Shown here piece after piece: positions 1 through 8,338 of a DNA stretch of 64,000 bases (positions within the stretch are counted from its first letter, which is position 1; the number at the start of each line of letters is the position of its first letter). Source of the stretch: Pseudoflavitalea rhizosphaerae (GTDB lineage Bacteria > Bacteroidota > Bacteroidia > Chitinophagales > Chitinophagaceae); the NCBI RefSeq assembly GCF_003991355.1, contig NZ_RCSU01000007.1, positions 124,001-188,000 on the forward strand. The letters are read 5' to 3'. The position numbers and the translations under genes were made by a program. A model generated the notes under the pieces. The model saw nothing but the letters and a program-made list of their open reading frames with translations. It was not told the origin of the DNA and ran no database searches.

Positions 1-234
1 GTTACAGGTTCCAGTAGGGAAGCTAAATATGTATGGGCAGAATCCTGCATATGGGCTATGGGTGAAGGTTTCAGTGAGTTCTTTTTGGTATGCATTCTCC
101 ATGCACCTGTGGTTGCCAGGAGTATCAGTAAGGTATATGCGAGGCAGTATTTGTATTTGAAGAGGGTGTTAATGGAACTGTTAGAGAGGATGATGATGAT
201 AGTGGTGGCAATTATAGCGGCAATGATCAGATAA
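1..234 (+). CDS. Possible 3' end of an unknown gene
   Basis: Frame 1 is open from the window edge to a TAA at 232-234, giving 77 residues. The C-terminal third is hydrophobic (IVVAIIAAMI at the very end) after a basic or aromatic stretch, as in a membrane-protein tail. A competing frame (2-160) is also open and equally protein-like, so the reading frame is not settled. No family was recognised. It could be the end of a gene starting upstream of the window or chance open sequence. Confidence 0.2.
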   Translation, partial: VTGSSREAKYVWAESCIWAMGEGFSEFFLVCILHAPVVARSISKVYARQYLYLKRVLMELLERMMMIVVAIIAAMIR

Positions 235-435
235 ACAGGTGGACAATAAGTATAGAATTGGATGACAATGCCTGCGCAGAAAGGTAGGAGCAGGCGGAGA
301 AATGGCGCCTGTTTCCAGGCAATTAAAGGTGCAGCATACATAATAAACGAAACTAAAAGGAGTTAGAGAAATGATGCTGTACCTGGATTTGGTGCGATTT
401 GGATTGGCAATTGGCGGGTGTGGAAGCTGGTGATA

Positions 436-453
436 CCCCGCTTTTTGGCGGGG
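436..453 (+). terminator. GC hairpin, terminator-like
   Basis: CCCCGC (436-441) and GCGGGG (448-453) form a six-pair stem with a six-base loop. No T-run follows, so it is a weak candidate for an intrinsic terminator. It sits just after a short ORF that ends near 433. Confidence 0.3.
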
Positions 454-589
454 CAATATGCTAAACTCTAAGAAAGGTTGAGAATCTGAAGTTCAGGACA
501 TTGATACCAGCTTAACCCGAAAAAAGAAAAGGATAAGGTCAATGGTTGGTTAATAGCTTGATCTGTTAGAATGAGTTGGACGGATTTTA

Positions 590-665
590 AAAACCCGGTT
601 TGGAAAAAAATTTCCTCAAGTATTTTGTTGAGCAAAGAACTTGAGGAAATCTGTCGGCGGGTTTT
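590..665. repeat. Nested inverted repeat
   Basis: Two perfect inverted pairs are nested. AAAACCCG (590-597) matches CGGGTTTT (658-665), and ATTTCCTCAAGT (610-621) matches ACTTGAGGAAAT (639-650), with a 17-base loop. Short ORFs exist across it on both strands, but they look like by-products of the palindrome. It may be a miniature element or a structured RNA; nothing else here decides. Confidence 0.5.
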
Positions 666-774
666 CACAGGAGTATTGGACTTTGAAAAACGGGATGATA
701 GCAACTCTCCGATATCTAATATCAGACAAAAAATGGGATTGGGGCTGAAAAGCTGCTTTTATTAGGTACGGGAT

Positions 775-862
775 TTTGCCCGTATAAAAGACGGTGCAAA
801 ATGACCCGTTTTTTCACGGTATAAAATGCCGATGTTTTTACGGTAAAATGGCGCTGTTTTCA
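775..862. mobile_element. IS21-like terminal repeat array (solo end)
   Basis: Three imperfect tandem units of 24-25 bp share the core CGGT(nn)AAAATG at 792, 817 and 841, each followed by a T-rich segment. A related CCGTATAAAAG lies at 779. On the minus strand the outer edge reads TGAAAACAGCGCC from 862, so the array starts with TG like IS21-family ends, which carry multiple transposase-binding repeats. No istA or istB gene is in the window, so this would be an isolated or degraded end. The family assignment is inference from layout. Confidence 0.4.
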
Positions 863-1031
863 ACGGATTTTATCAATTTGGTTTAACTTGGAACCTTGAA
901 AGCCTTCGATTTATGGATAATATTAATTTGTAATCATTTGACTAACACTCATTTGTAACCGAAATGCTGTCTGGTTACGGGTATACATTTACACTCGTAA
1001 TTCAATTATTCAATAATAAACCCCCCAGACT

Positions 1032-1535
1032 ATGACAGCAATTGAAACAAAATCCTTAAAGGTTGGCAAATACGTTGACACTGCCCATGTAGACACCTTG
1101 ATCAGAAATTACAAGCAAGAGAGGTGGAGGCAGAATAGTGAGACTATCGGTAAAGAAGATACTCTCAGTGTATGGTACAGCCTGGAAGAATTAGAAGGTT
1201 TTATCCAAAAAGCTAAATTTTCAGGGGCGAATGGAATTAGATTGCACTTTGGTGTTTACCCAGAAAATTTTGCACCAAATCCACTTTTCTCAAAACAACA
1301 GACTGTAGTATTTGTAGCTACTAAAAACAAGGATAATGAAGATGGCGGCTACACAGAAAAGAACGTTTACATTTCAACTGAGAAAGGCGCGGAAATCCTT
1401 GCCTACAACTATGGTGGAATGTGTCCTGTTTATTGTCCAACACCGAGAAAGCCTTCCACTGGAGATAGTGATGACTGGGGTGGACTCGGTATCACTATCG
1501 TTGACCGCGGTGACAAGGGACTAACAGTTCTGTAA
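1032..1535 (+). CDS. Conserved-looking hypothetical protein, 167 aa
   Basis: A soluble 167-residue protein with no signal peptide or membrane segment and no recognised domain. The middle holds GANGIRLHFGVY, and the C-terminal third is Gly/Asp/Pro rich with a Cys pair (MCPVYCP). The ATG at 1032 has no clear ribosome binding site, which is usual for this phylum. A strong terminator at 1561-1592 closes the transcript. It lies directly upstream of two paralogous membrane proteins and a two-component system on the same strand, so a link to that module is possible but unproven. It is not explained by the decayed element upstream. Confidence 0.75.
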   Translation: MTAIETKSLKVGKYVDTAHVDTLIRNYKQERWRQNSETIGKEDTLSVWYSLEELEGFIQKAKFSGANGIRLHFGVYPENFAPNPLFSKQQTVVFVATKNKDNEDGGYTEKNVYISTEKGAEILAYNYGGMCPVYCPTPRKPSTGDSDDWGGLGITIVDRGDKGLTVL

Positions 1536-1560
1536 AAAATTACATATTACCTTTATCGAA

Positions 1561-1592
1561 GGCTATAGAATCTTGGTTCTATAGCCTTTTTT
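1561..1592 (+). terminator. Rho-independent terminator
   Basis: GGCTATAGAA (1561-1570) pairs perfectly with TTCTATAGCC (1577-1586) over a six-base loop and is followed by TTTTTT. It ends the 1032-1535 transcript and separates it from the membrane-protein genes downstream. Confidence 0.9.
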
Positions 1593-1636
1593 ATTTGGGA
1601 TGCTCAATTGAAAATATAAGCTAAATTGGCTTTCAA

Positions 1637-2272
1637 ATGAATATCCCTCCTTCCATATTGTTTGAGATAGTATGTTTGTTGGCTTCTTTATCTCTATTCT
1701 TTCAAAAGAATACTCCGATTCACTTAAAGCTTTTTCCTATTTTTCTCCTTATTACAATTGGAATTGAGGTAACTGGTATCATTTTGCGCCTTGAAGGGAA
1801 AAGTAATATTTTACTATACAACTTGTTTGGAGTTTTTAGTGTGATTTTCTACTTGTATTTTATTAAGAGTATCATTCATAATAGAATTGTAAAGCGTGTA
1901 ATCTTAGCTTCAATCATTATTTATCCATTATTAGTATTTCTTAATATTCAATTTGTACAGGTTAACTCATTTCACTCTATTACTTATTCCCTGGGCTGCC
2001 TTCTAATTGTGTTTGCGTGTGTTTATTACTTTTATGAGCTCTTTCAATTGAAGCAGTATATTAATCTTCTTCGAGAACCTTCATTTTGGATTTGTTCGGC
2101 CTTATTATTTTTCTTCACTTGCACTTTGCCATTTATTGGAATGACAAATTTTCTTTTTAAAGTATCTAAAGTCATTGCATATAATCTTGGTTCAATTTTG
2201 GCGATAATCAACTTCTTATTATATTCTTTATTTACGATAGCTTTTTTATGCAGAATTAGATTCTCTAAATAA
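1637..2272 (+). CDS. Polytopic membrane protein, paralogue 1
   Basis: A 211-residue protein made almost entirely of hydrophobic helices, about six or seven by eye, with no signal peptidase or lipoprotein signal. It is a paralogue of the next gene. Both share HLKLFP/YLKLFP after the first helix, an FYLYF/FYLYV segment, YYFYEL/FYYFEI followed by an EPSFWI/EEAFWI segment, a TLP segment and a C-terminal FTIAFLC/FIIAFVC helix. No characterised family was recognised. The gene is markedly AT-rich compared with the kinase gene downstream. Its position before a LuxR-type two-component pair suggests a membrane sensor or accessory role, which is inference. Confidence 0.8.
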   Translation: MNIPPSILFEIVCLLASLSLFFQKNTPIHLKLFPIFLLITIGIEVTGIILRLEGKSNILLYNLFGVFSVIFYLYFIKSIIHNRIVKRVILASIIIYPLLVFLNIQFVQVNSFHSITYSLGCLLIVFACVYYFYELFQLKQYINLLREPSFWICSALLFFFTCTLPFIGMTNFLFKVSKVIAYNLGSILAIINFLLYSLFTIAFLCRIRFSK

Positions 2273-2366
2273 AATCCAAGAATTTATTGAAAAATAATTA
2301 TTTTAGGTTGCTTATTTGAGGTCCCCGGTAGCCCAAGGCCGTTCAATACTTTAAACTATTGATCGA

Positions 2367-3092
2367 ATGTTTTTCATCAACTTCTACATTTACATAACCA
2401 TCCTATTTCTTAGCTTTACGGCTAGCTTGAATATGTATATTCAAAAAGGGCAACCTCTGTACCTTAAGCTTTTTCCTGTTTTTTTATTTCTCACTTTAGT
2501 AGTTGAAGTTGCAAGTCGTGTAATCTTTTTAAATGGGGGAGATAACTCATTTGTATATCATTTGTTCTTTCCTCTAGAATTTACCTTTTATCTGTATGTG
2601 GCATATAACATACTCTCTTCAAAACGGATTAAGAGGGCAATTGTAATTTCAACTCTCGCTTATCTTATCATCATTCTAATTTACTATAGCGTAGGTGCGG
2701 TTGAAAAGTTTCCTACGTTGGCGTATTGTGGAGGAGCTCTATTAGTAATAATCTTTTATTCATTTTACTATTTTGAAATAGTCAACTTGCCAATTCATCT
2801 CACGCCCAAAAGAGAAGAAGCCTTTTGGATCTTTGTGGGAGTATTACTTTACTATTCTTCTACTTTACCAATTTGGGTATGTAGCAGGGTTATGGAAAAT
2901 TTTTCAAAAGGAACACTAGATTACCTTAGCACTCTTCTAATGATTATGAATTACATATTATATACGTCATTCATCATTGCATTTGTGTGCAAGTCCATTT
3001 TCAAAAGGAAGGATGAGTCTTTGTATGATCTTTCCGAATATGCTGAGTTTATTCCAGAGGATCAAAAGTCTTTCTTTAGAAAATATTTCTAA
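2367..3092 (+). CDS. Polytopic membrane protein, paralogue 2
   Basis: A 241-residue paralogue of the preceding protein with the same hydrophobic layout and the same conserved segments (YLKLFP, EEAFWIF, STLPIW, IIAFVCK). It adds a polar cytoplasmic C-terminal tail of about 30 residues rich in Lys, Asp and Glu, ending FFRKYF. The gene is AT-rich like its partner, from which it is separated by 94 bp, and it lies 156 bp before the histidine kinase. No enzymatic motif is visible. The duplication points to a pair that works together or has diverged in ligand specificity; that is inference. Confidence 0.8.
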   Translation: MFFINFYIYITILFLSFTASLNMYIQKGQPLYLKLFPVFLFLTLVVEVASRVIFLNGGDNSFVYHLFFPLEFTFYLYVAYNILSSKRIKRAIVISTLAYLIIILIYYSVGAVEKFPTLAYCGGALLVIIFYSFYYFEIVNLPIHLTPKREEAFWIFVGVLLYYSSTLPIWVCSRVMENFSKGTLDYLSTLLMIMNYILYTSFIIAFVCKSIFKRKDESLYDLSEYAEFIPEDQKSFFRKYF

Positions 3093-3248
3093 CTTCCTCC
3101 CCCTCATTTCCAAACTTCTCCCTTAACGGTAATCCTTTACCAAAATTTATTACGTATTTTGTTGGCGTAAAGCCTTATCCTGCTCTGTTATTTCCGGGAT
3201 TTTTACCCTTGCAAACATTTACCTAAATTCATATACCATTCCTGTTTT

Positions 3249-4079
3249 ATGGAGAACCAGGGTCAGGAAATTTATTTTATCATAATTATCGGTGGCTTAC
3301 TGGCCCTGCTACTGGTAGGTTTCATCGTAACTATTCTTTTCACCTATCAACGCAGGCAGCACCAGCAAGAGCAGGAACTGACCCGCTTGAAGGATCTCTT
3401 TGAACAAGAATCTCTCCGTTCCCAACTCGAAATCCAGGAAGAAACATTTAAAATGCTCAGCCAGGAACTCCATGATAATATTGGTCAGTCACTGTCTGTT
3501 GTAAAGCTCTCCCTGGCCATTCTGCCGGTAGACAAACAGCACGAAGCCTGGGAACCTATCCAGAATGCACGCGACATACTCAATAAAGCCGTACTCGATC
3601 TCGCCGGTCTGAACAAAAGCCTGCATACCGACAGGATCGCGCAAATCGGATTGGTGGAAGCTATCAGCTTTGAAGTGGAAAGCCTGCGCAAATCCAGGCT
3701 GGTGGAAGTAGAATTTACTGTCGACGGCTATGAACAACTACTCGATGAACAAAAATCCGTGATGCTCTTCCGGATCTTTCAGGAAATGCTCAATAATATC
3801 CTGAAACATTCACAGGCATCACGAGTGGATATATCGATCAACTTTACAGATGATCATCAATTTATTCTCCGTTTGGCTGATAATGGAGTAGGGTTTGACA
3901 TCGAAGCAAAAAGAAATTCTGTATCTTCTACTTCCGGTGTCGGACTAAAGAGTATTTTCAACCGGGCAAAACTGGTAGGAGCCGAAATCGATATGCAAAG
4001 TATCATCGGCAAAGGCACTACCACCACCATTAAATTAGCTTTGCCTCCCGAAAGCGAAAGTGATAACCATGACAGGTGA
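3249..4079 (+). CDS. Sensor histidine kinase, NarL/LiaS type
   Basis: A 276-residue membrane kinase that should phosphorylate the adjacent response regulator. One transmembrane helix spans residues 8-32, followed by a charged coiled coil (33-68). The HisKA_3 box SQELHDNIGQ carries the phosphorylated His75. The HATPase domain shows an N-box (EMLNNILKH, 179-187), G1 (DNGVGFD, 211-217) and G2 (GVGLKSI, 230-236). There is almost no extracellular part, so the signal probably comes from a partner protein. The two membrane proteins just upstream are obvious candidates. Its stop overlaps the regulator gene by a few bases, so the two are co-translated. Confidence 0.93.
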   Translation: MENQGQEIYFIIIIGGLLALLLVGFIVTILFTYQRRQHQQEQELTRLKDLFEQESLRSQLEIQEETFKMLSQELHDNIGQSLSVVKLSLAILPVDKQHEAWEPIQNARDILNKAVLDLAGLNKSLHTDRIAQIGLVEAISFEVESLRKSRLVEVEFTVDGYEQLLDEQKSVMLFRIFQEMLNNILKHSQASRVDISINFTDDHQFILRLADNGVGFDIEAKRNSVSSTSGVGLKSIFNRAKLVGAEIDMQSIIGKGTTTTIKLALPPESESDNHDR

Positions 4080-4725
4080 TAAAAAAATACTGGTAGGAGT
4101 GGCAGATGACCATACGCTGCTGCGCAATGCACTGGCGAGACTCATCAGCTCGTTCGAGAACTACCAGGTTGTGTTCGAAGCAGGAAACGGAAAGGAAGTA
4201 AAAGATAAGATAGCAAAGAATGTACTGCCGGATATTGTCCTGCTGGACGTAAATATGCCAGATATCGATGGTTACGAAACAGCAAAATGGATCTACAAAA
4301 ACTATCCGCAGATCAAGATCCTTGCCCTGTCAATGTTCACTGATGAAAGCATCATCATCCGCATGCTTCGTCTCGGAGCAAAAGGTTATATCCTGAAAAA
4401 TGCCGATCCCGATGAACTCAAGCTGGCACTCGATTCTGTGTGGCAAAAAGATTTTTACCTCTCAGAATATATCTCAGGAAAAGTGATCAGTGGGCTGCAT
4501 AAAGACATCGACCTTCCCGATGAACCCGTTGTACTCAATGAAAAAGAAAAGGAATTCCTGCAATGGGCCTGCTCGGAAATGACCTATAAAGACATTGCTC
4601 AGAAAATGTACGTGAGCCCAAGAACAGTAGATGATTATAGAAACGCACTGTTCGAGAAACTCAAAGTGAAATCCAGGATCGGTCTGGTACTTTATGCTAT
4701 CAGGCGCGGTCTCGTGGAAGTTTAA
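4069..4725 (+). CDS. LuxR/NarL-family response regulator
   Basis: A 218-residue DNA-binding response regulator. The receiver domain has the acidic pair D13/D14, phospho-acceptor D60 (DIVLLDVNMPD) and the conserved Lys in LKNAD. The C-terminal LuxR-type helix-turn-helix covers roughly residues 150-212, with YKDIAQKMYVSPRTVDDYR as recognition region. The ATG at 4069 is preferred; a GTG at 4060 is possible and would lengthen the overlap with the kinase gene from 11 to 20 bp. The pair is a standard cognate system; its target genes are not evident. Confidence 0.93.
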   Translation: MTGDKKILVGVADDHTLLRNALARLISSFENYQVVFEAGNGKEVKDKIAKNVLPDIVLLDVNMPDIDGYETAKWIYKNYPQIKILALSMFTDESIIIRMLRLGAKGYILKNADPDELKLALDSVWQKDFYLSEYISGKVISGLHKDIDLPDEPVVLNEKEKEFLQWACSEMTYKDIAQKMYVSPRTVDDYRNALFEKLKVKSRIGLVLYAIRRGLVEV

Positions 4726-4756
4726 TCGCATTCAGTGTTTCCTCCGGGACCTAAAT

Positions 4757-4785
4757 AAAAAGGCGTATCGGTTGATACGCCTTTT
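4757..4785. terminator. Bidirectional terminator
   Basis: AAAAAGGCGTATC (4757-4769) and GATACGCCTTTT (4774-4785) form a stem with a GGTT loop and A/T runs on both sides. It lies between the convergent response regulator and carB genes and can serve both. Confidence 0.9.
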
Positions 4786-4803
4786 GTCTATTTATGACCT
4801 GAA

Positions 4804-7626
4804 CTATTTACTCAGGTACATGCTTCTGTCTTTGTACAGTTGACGGAAATAAGGATCGCGGAGGTCTTTGATGAAACGAATGGCTTCGCCGGTTGATTTC
4901 ATCTCAGGTCCGAGCTCTTTACTTACTCCAGGGAATTTCTCGAAGCTGAACACAGGCTCCTTGATAGCATATCCTTTCAGGCGTTTCACGAATTTGAAGT
5001 CGCGGAGCTTGTTTTCACCCAGCATGATCTTGGTAGCTACATTCAGATAAGGGATCTGGTAGGCTTTCGCGATGAACGGAGTAGTGCGGGATGCCCTCGG
5101 GTTGGCTTCGATCACATACACTTTGTTGTCCTTGATGGCAAACTGTATATTGATCAATCCGCGGATATTCAGTTTAAACGCGATCTTCCTGGCATACTCT
5201 TCCATCGTTTCAACAATCAGGGGAGAAAGATTGAACTGGGGAAGAACTGCATTACTGTCTCCACTGTGGATACCTGCCGGTTCGATATGCTCCATCACAC
5301 CCATGATATGAACCTCATCACCGTCGCAGATCGCATCGATCTCAGCCTCCTGGCAACGATCCAGGAAGTGGTCGATCAGGATCTTGTTTCCCGGAATATG
5401 TTTCAACAGGCTTACTACTGCTTTTTCAACTTCTTCATCGTTGATCACGATCCTCATTCTTTGTCCACCCAATACATAGCTTGGACGAACCAGAACAGGA
5501 TAACCTACTTTATTGGCAACCTCAACGGCTTCGTCAACCGTATAAGCGGTACCGTAATCAGGGTAAGGGATCTTCAGCTCTTTCAGCATGTCGCTGAAAC
5601 GGCCGCGGTCTTCGGCAATGTCCATATTGTCGAAGGAAGTACCGATGATCTTGATTCCTTTTTTAGAGAGGCGCTCTGCGAGCTTCAGGGCTGTCTGACC
5701 ACCGAGCTGAACAATCACCCCTTCTGGTTTTTCCAGTTCGATGATCTCCCAGAGATGCTCCCAGAACACTGGCTCGAAGTAAAGTTTGTTGGCGATATCA
5801 AAGTCGGTAGACACTGTTTCAGGATTACAGTTCACCATGATGGCTTCATAGCCGCATTCTTTCAGCGCCAGCAGACCGTGTACACAACAGTAGTCGAATT
5901 CGATACCCTGACCGATACGGTTAGGTCCTGAGCCGAGAACGATCACCTTCTTCTTGTCGCTCACTTTGCTTTCATTGGCATTGCCATTCTCGAAAGAAGA
6001 GTAGAAATAAGGAGTCTTGGCCTCAAACTCCGCGCTGCAGGTGTCTACCATCTTGTACACGCGGGTGATATTGGCGGCTTTTCTCTTTTCGTATACGTCC
6101 TCATCTTTACCATCCTGCATGATCAGCGCTATTTGCTGATCACTGAAACCAAGATCCTTGGCGGTTTTCAGCAGTTCTACGGGTAAAGTGTTGAGTTTAT
6201 ATTTAGCGATCTCTTTCTCTGTATCAACGATCTTCTGGATCTCATTTACAAACCAGCGGTCGATGCCGGTTGCTTTGGAAATAGTCCCAACGCTGATACC
6301 GTCCATAAGGGCATCTTTGATCCTGAAGATGCGATCCCATTTTGGGGTCTTGATGTACTCGACGATCTCTTCTGCATGCATCTGGCTTTTGCCATAGTAA
6401 CCGAGACCAACTGCGTTGTTCTCCAGGCTCTGACAGGCTTTCTGAATAGCTTCCGCAAAGCTTCTTCCAATGGCCATCACCTCACCTACGCTCTTCATCT
6501 GCAGGCCGAGGGTATCATTGGAGCCTTTGAATTTATCGAAGTTCCAGCGGGGCATTTTCACGATCACATAGTCCAGTGCCGGCTCAAAGTAAGCGGAAGT
6601 GGTCATGGTGATCTGGTTCTTCAGTTCATCGAGTGTATAACCGATAGCCAGTTTGGCTGCGATCTTGGCGATGGGATAACCAGTGGCTTTGGAAGCCAGG
6701 GCAGAAGAGCGGCTCACGCGGGGGTTGATCTCCACAGAGATCAGTTCCTCCGTGGCAGGGTTCATAGCGAACTGCACGTTACAACCGCCGGCGAAGTTGC
6801 CGAGGCTGCGCATCATCAGGATGGCCTGGTTGCGCATTTCCTGGAAGGCGGTATCGCTGAGAGTCATGGCAGGAGCTACTGTGATGGAATCTCCGGTGTG
6901 AACGCCCATCGGGTCTACGTTCTCAACGGTACAGATGATTGCTACGTTGTCGTTTTTGTCGCGGAGAAGCTCCAGCTCATATTCTTTCCAGCCGAGCAGG
7001 GCCTTTTCTACGAGTACTTCGTGAATGGGAGAGGCTTTGAGACCTTTGTCCAGCGCGGCTTCCAGTTCAGATTTGTCGTGAACGAAACCACCGCCTGAAC
7101 CACCGAGGGTGAATGAGGGACGAATAACGAGGGGGAAACCGATCTCCTGCGCATATTCCTTTCCTTCGAGGAGGGAGTTGGCTACTTTGGAGTTGGCTAC
7201 CGGAACGCCGATCCTGATCATCAGCTGGCGGAACTTCTCACGGTCTTCCGCAGTATCGATGGCTTCCACGTCTACCCCGATCAATTTTACATTGTACTTT
7301 TCCCAAACGCCGAGTTCAGCGGCCTCTTTAGTGAGGTTGAGGGCTGTTTGACCGCCCATAGTGGGGAGAACCGCATCGATCTGGTTTTCTTCCAGGATCT
7401 GTTCGATACTTTCTACTGTCAGTGGCAGTAGGTAAACCTTGTCGGCCATCATGGGGTCAGTCATGATAGTAGCCGGGTTACTATTGATCAAAATGACCTT
7501 AATTCCTTCTTCGCGCAGGCTGCGGGCAGCCTGGGAGCCGGAATAATCAAATTCACAAGCTTGTCCGATAACGATGGGACCTGATCCGATAATGAGCACT
7601 GACTTAATAGAAGTGTCTTTTGGCAT
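4804..7626 (-). CDS. carB: Carbamoyl-phosphate synthase large subunit (short form)
   Basis: CarB makes carbamoyl phosphate from bicarbonate, ATP and the ammonia delivered by CarA, for pyrimidine and arginine synthesis. The 940 residues contain two homologous ATP-grasp synthetase halves. The first starts at VLIIGSGPIVIGQACEFDYSG, and the second repeats the same nucleotide-binding motif as VLGSGPNRIGQGIEFDY, with the oligomerisation domain between. The protein stops directly after the second ATP-grasp unit (IKDLRDPYFRQLYKDRS). The roughly 130-residue MGS-like allosteric domain found at the C-terminus of the ~1070-residue E. coli enzyme is absent. There is no sign of a frameshift, since a terminator follows the stop. 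carA is not in the window. A -7 box lies at 7664-7671. Confidence 0.96.
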   Translation of the reverse strand: MPKDTSIKSVLIIGSGPIVIGQACEFDYSGSQAARSLREEGIKVILINSNPATIMTDPMMADKVYLLPLTVESIEQILEENQIDAVLPTMGGQTALNLTKEAAELGVWEKYNVKLIGVDVEAIDTAEDREKFRQLMIRIGVPVANSKVANSLLEGKEYAQEIGFPLVIRPSFTLGGSGGGFVHDKSELEAALDKGLKASPIHEVLVEKALLGWKEYELELLRDKNDNVAIICTVENVDPMGVHTGDSITVAPAMTLSDTAFQEMRNQAILMMRSLGNFAGGCNVQFAMNPATEELISVEINPRVSRSSALASKATGYPIAKIAAKLAIGYTLDELKNQITMTTSAYFEPALDYVIVKMPRWNFDKFKGSNDTLGLQMKSVGEVMAIGRSFAEAIQKACQSLENNAVGLGYYGKSQMHAEEIVEYIKTPKWDRIFRIKDALMDGISVGTISKATGIDRWFVNEIQKIVDTEKEIAKYKLNTLPVELLKTAKDLGFSDQQIALIMQDGKDEDVYEKRKAANITRVYKMVDTCSAEFEAKTPYFYSSFENGNANESKVSDKKKVIVLGSGPNRIGQGIEFDYCCVHGLLALKECGYEAIMVNCNPETVSTDFDIANKLYFEPVFWEHLWEIIELEKPEGVIVQLGGQTALKLAERLSKKGIKIIGTSFDNMDIAEDRGRFSDMLKELKIPYPDYGTAYTVDEAVEVANKVGYPVLVRPSYVLGGQRMRIVINDEEVEKAVVSLLKHIPGNKILIDHFLDRCQEAEIDAICDGDEVHIMGVMEHIEPAGIHSGDSNAVLPQFNLSPLIVETMEEYARKIAFKLNIRGLINIQFAIKDNKVYVIEANPRASRTTPFIAKAYQIPYLNVATKIMLGENKLRDFKFVKRLKGYAIKEPVFSFEKFPGVSKELGPEMKSTGEAIRFIKDLRDPYFRQLYKDRSMYLSK

Positions 7627-7663
7627 TTTTTGAAGAGCTGTTTTTTTTTCTAAACAAATTGCG

Positions 7664-7671
7664 CAAAAGTA
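7664..7671 (-). promoter_or_regulatory. -7 box for carB
   Basis: On the minus strand the sequence reads TACTTTTG, an exact match to the Bacteroidota -7 consensus TAnnTTTG. It lies 37 bp upstream of the carB ATG, which is a normal leader length. Confidence 0.6.
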
Positions 7672-7756
7672 AGGCAGCAGCAGGAATTTTGAGGATTAAT
7701 TTTTAGAAAGGCCGGAACAGACAGAAAAACAGGCATTCCCGGGCGGTCCGGGCAAT

Positions 7757-7784
7757 AAAAAAACCTTTACCTAACCGGTAAAGG
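7757..7784 (-). terminator. Terminator of the 71-aa gene
   Basis: CCTTTACC (7764-7771) and GGTAAAGG (7777-7784) form an 8-bp stem. On the minus strand it is followed by a run of seven T (7757-7763). It ends the small gene at 7825-8040 and supports that gene being real. Confidence 0.85.
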
Positions 7785-7824
7785 CTTATATGCAGATTTG
7801 TAAGTTTCGTTAAGCGAGTTGACT

Positions 7825-8040
7825 TCAGCTATTGTGGAAAGAAGCTATCTCGATATCGTCCAGCGCTACTCCACCCTGGCGAATAACCCTGCGTTGCTCC
7901 GCCAGATGCTTCTTCTCATCAAAACTGCTTCTGATTTTGAAGATCCACTTTTGTTTCGCTTCATTTCCCTTGAAGAATCCAACAACCGACCCTACTGTCA
8001 ATGCAAGTAGTAAAACCATCCTGTTAATAATCGCTTTCAT
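7825..8040 (-). CDS. Small membrane-anchored protein, 71 aa
   Basis: An N-terminal hydrophobic segment (MVLLLALTVGSVVGFF, residues 8-23) is followed by a charged, probably helical tail rich in Lys, Arg and Glu. The layout resembles small YtxH-like anchored proteins, but no family is certain. A short purine-rich stretch precedes the ATG, and a clean intrinsic terminator follows the stop. Overlapping plus-strand ORFs are its antisense shadows. Function unknown. Confidence 0.6.
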   Translation of the reverse strand: MKAIINRMVLLLALTVGSVVGFFKGNEAKQKWIFKIRSSFDEKKHLAEQRRVIRQGGVALDDIEIASFHNS

Positions 8041-8338
8041 AACCTCGAGTTTGTAGAAATTAAACCATCATGTTTCCATATATTTCAATAGACAATTTAT
8101 ATACGCCAAATGCTGTTCCATAGTTTAGAAAAAAGCATACCACTAAGTGGGTATTTTTGATAATTTAACACGGCGGAATCCAATGTCCATCTACCTTTCA
8201 TATTAATACCCATTCCTGTGCCGGGTAACCTCCTTTTCCTATTTTTAATATTAGTTTAATACAAACAAACCGATACGGTCAGCCCCCCAACCTCTTTTCA
8301 GTAGTTTTGTAACTTCTTTGTTAAATAAAAGCTGAGCA
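8041..8338. other. Divergent intergenic region
   Basis: About 300 bp between the 71-aa gene (minus) and the M23 peptidase gene (plus). It is AT-rich and has no ORF with a credible start. It contains a promoter-like TAGTTTTG at 8302-8309 facing the peptidase gene. No repeat or structured element stood out. Confidence 0.5.
8302..8309 (+). promoter_or_regulatory. -7 box for the M23 peptidase gene
   Basis: TAGTTTTG matches TAnnTTTG exactly, 29 bp before the ATG at 8339. Confidence 0.5.

Larger units (their letters stand above)
1..1031. other. Gene-poor stretch with remnants
   Basis: No gene could be assigned with confidence in the first kilobase. Two plus-strand frames are open from the window edge (1-234 and 2-160) and a third is open later with an Asp-rich run. 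None has a recognisable domain, so any coding here is partial or decayed. The stretch holds a GC-rich hairpin (436-453), a nested inverted repeat (590-665) and a tandem repeat array resembling an IS21-type terminus (about 775-862). The last 150 bases, before the gene at 1032, are AT-rich leader sequence. This looks like a degraded accessory or insertion site. Confidence 0.5.

Noticed and set aside
181-456. 91-residue minus-strand ORF with His/Cys-rich sequence
   Set aside because: Low-complexity translation of a repetitive plus-strand stretch, with no start context and no domain. The region is better described as gene-poor.
5266-5931. 221-residue plus-strand ORF inside carB
   Set aside because: Antisense shadow of carB; the minus-strand frame has clear ATP-grasp motifs and the plus frame has none.
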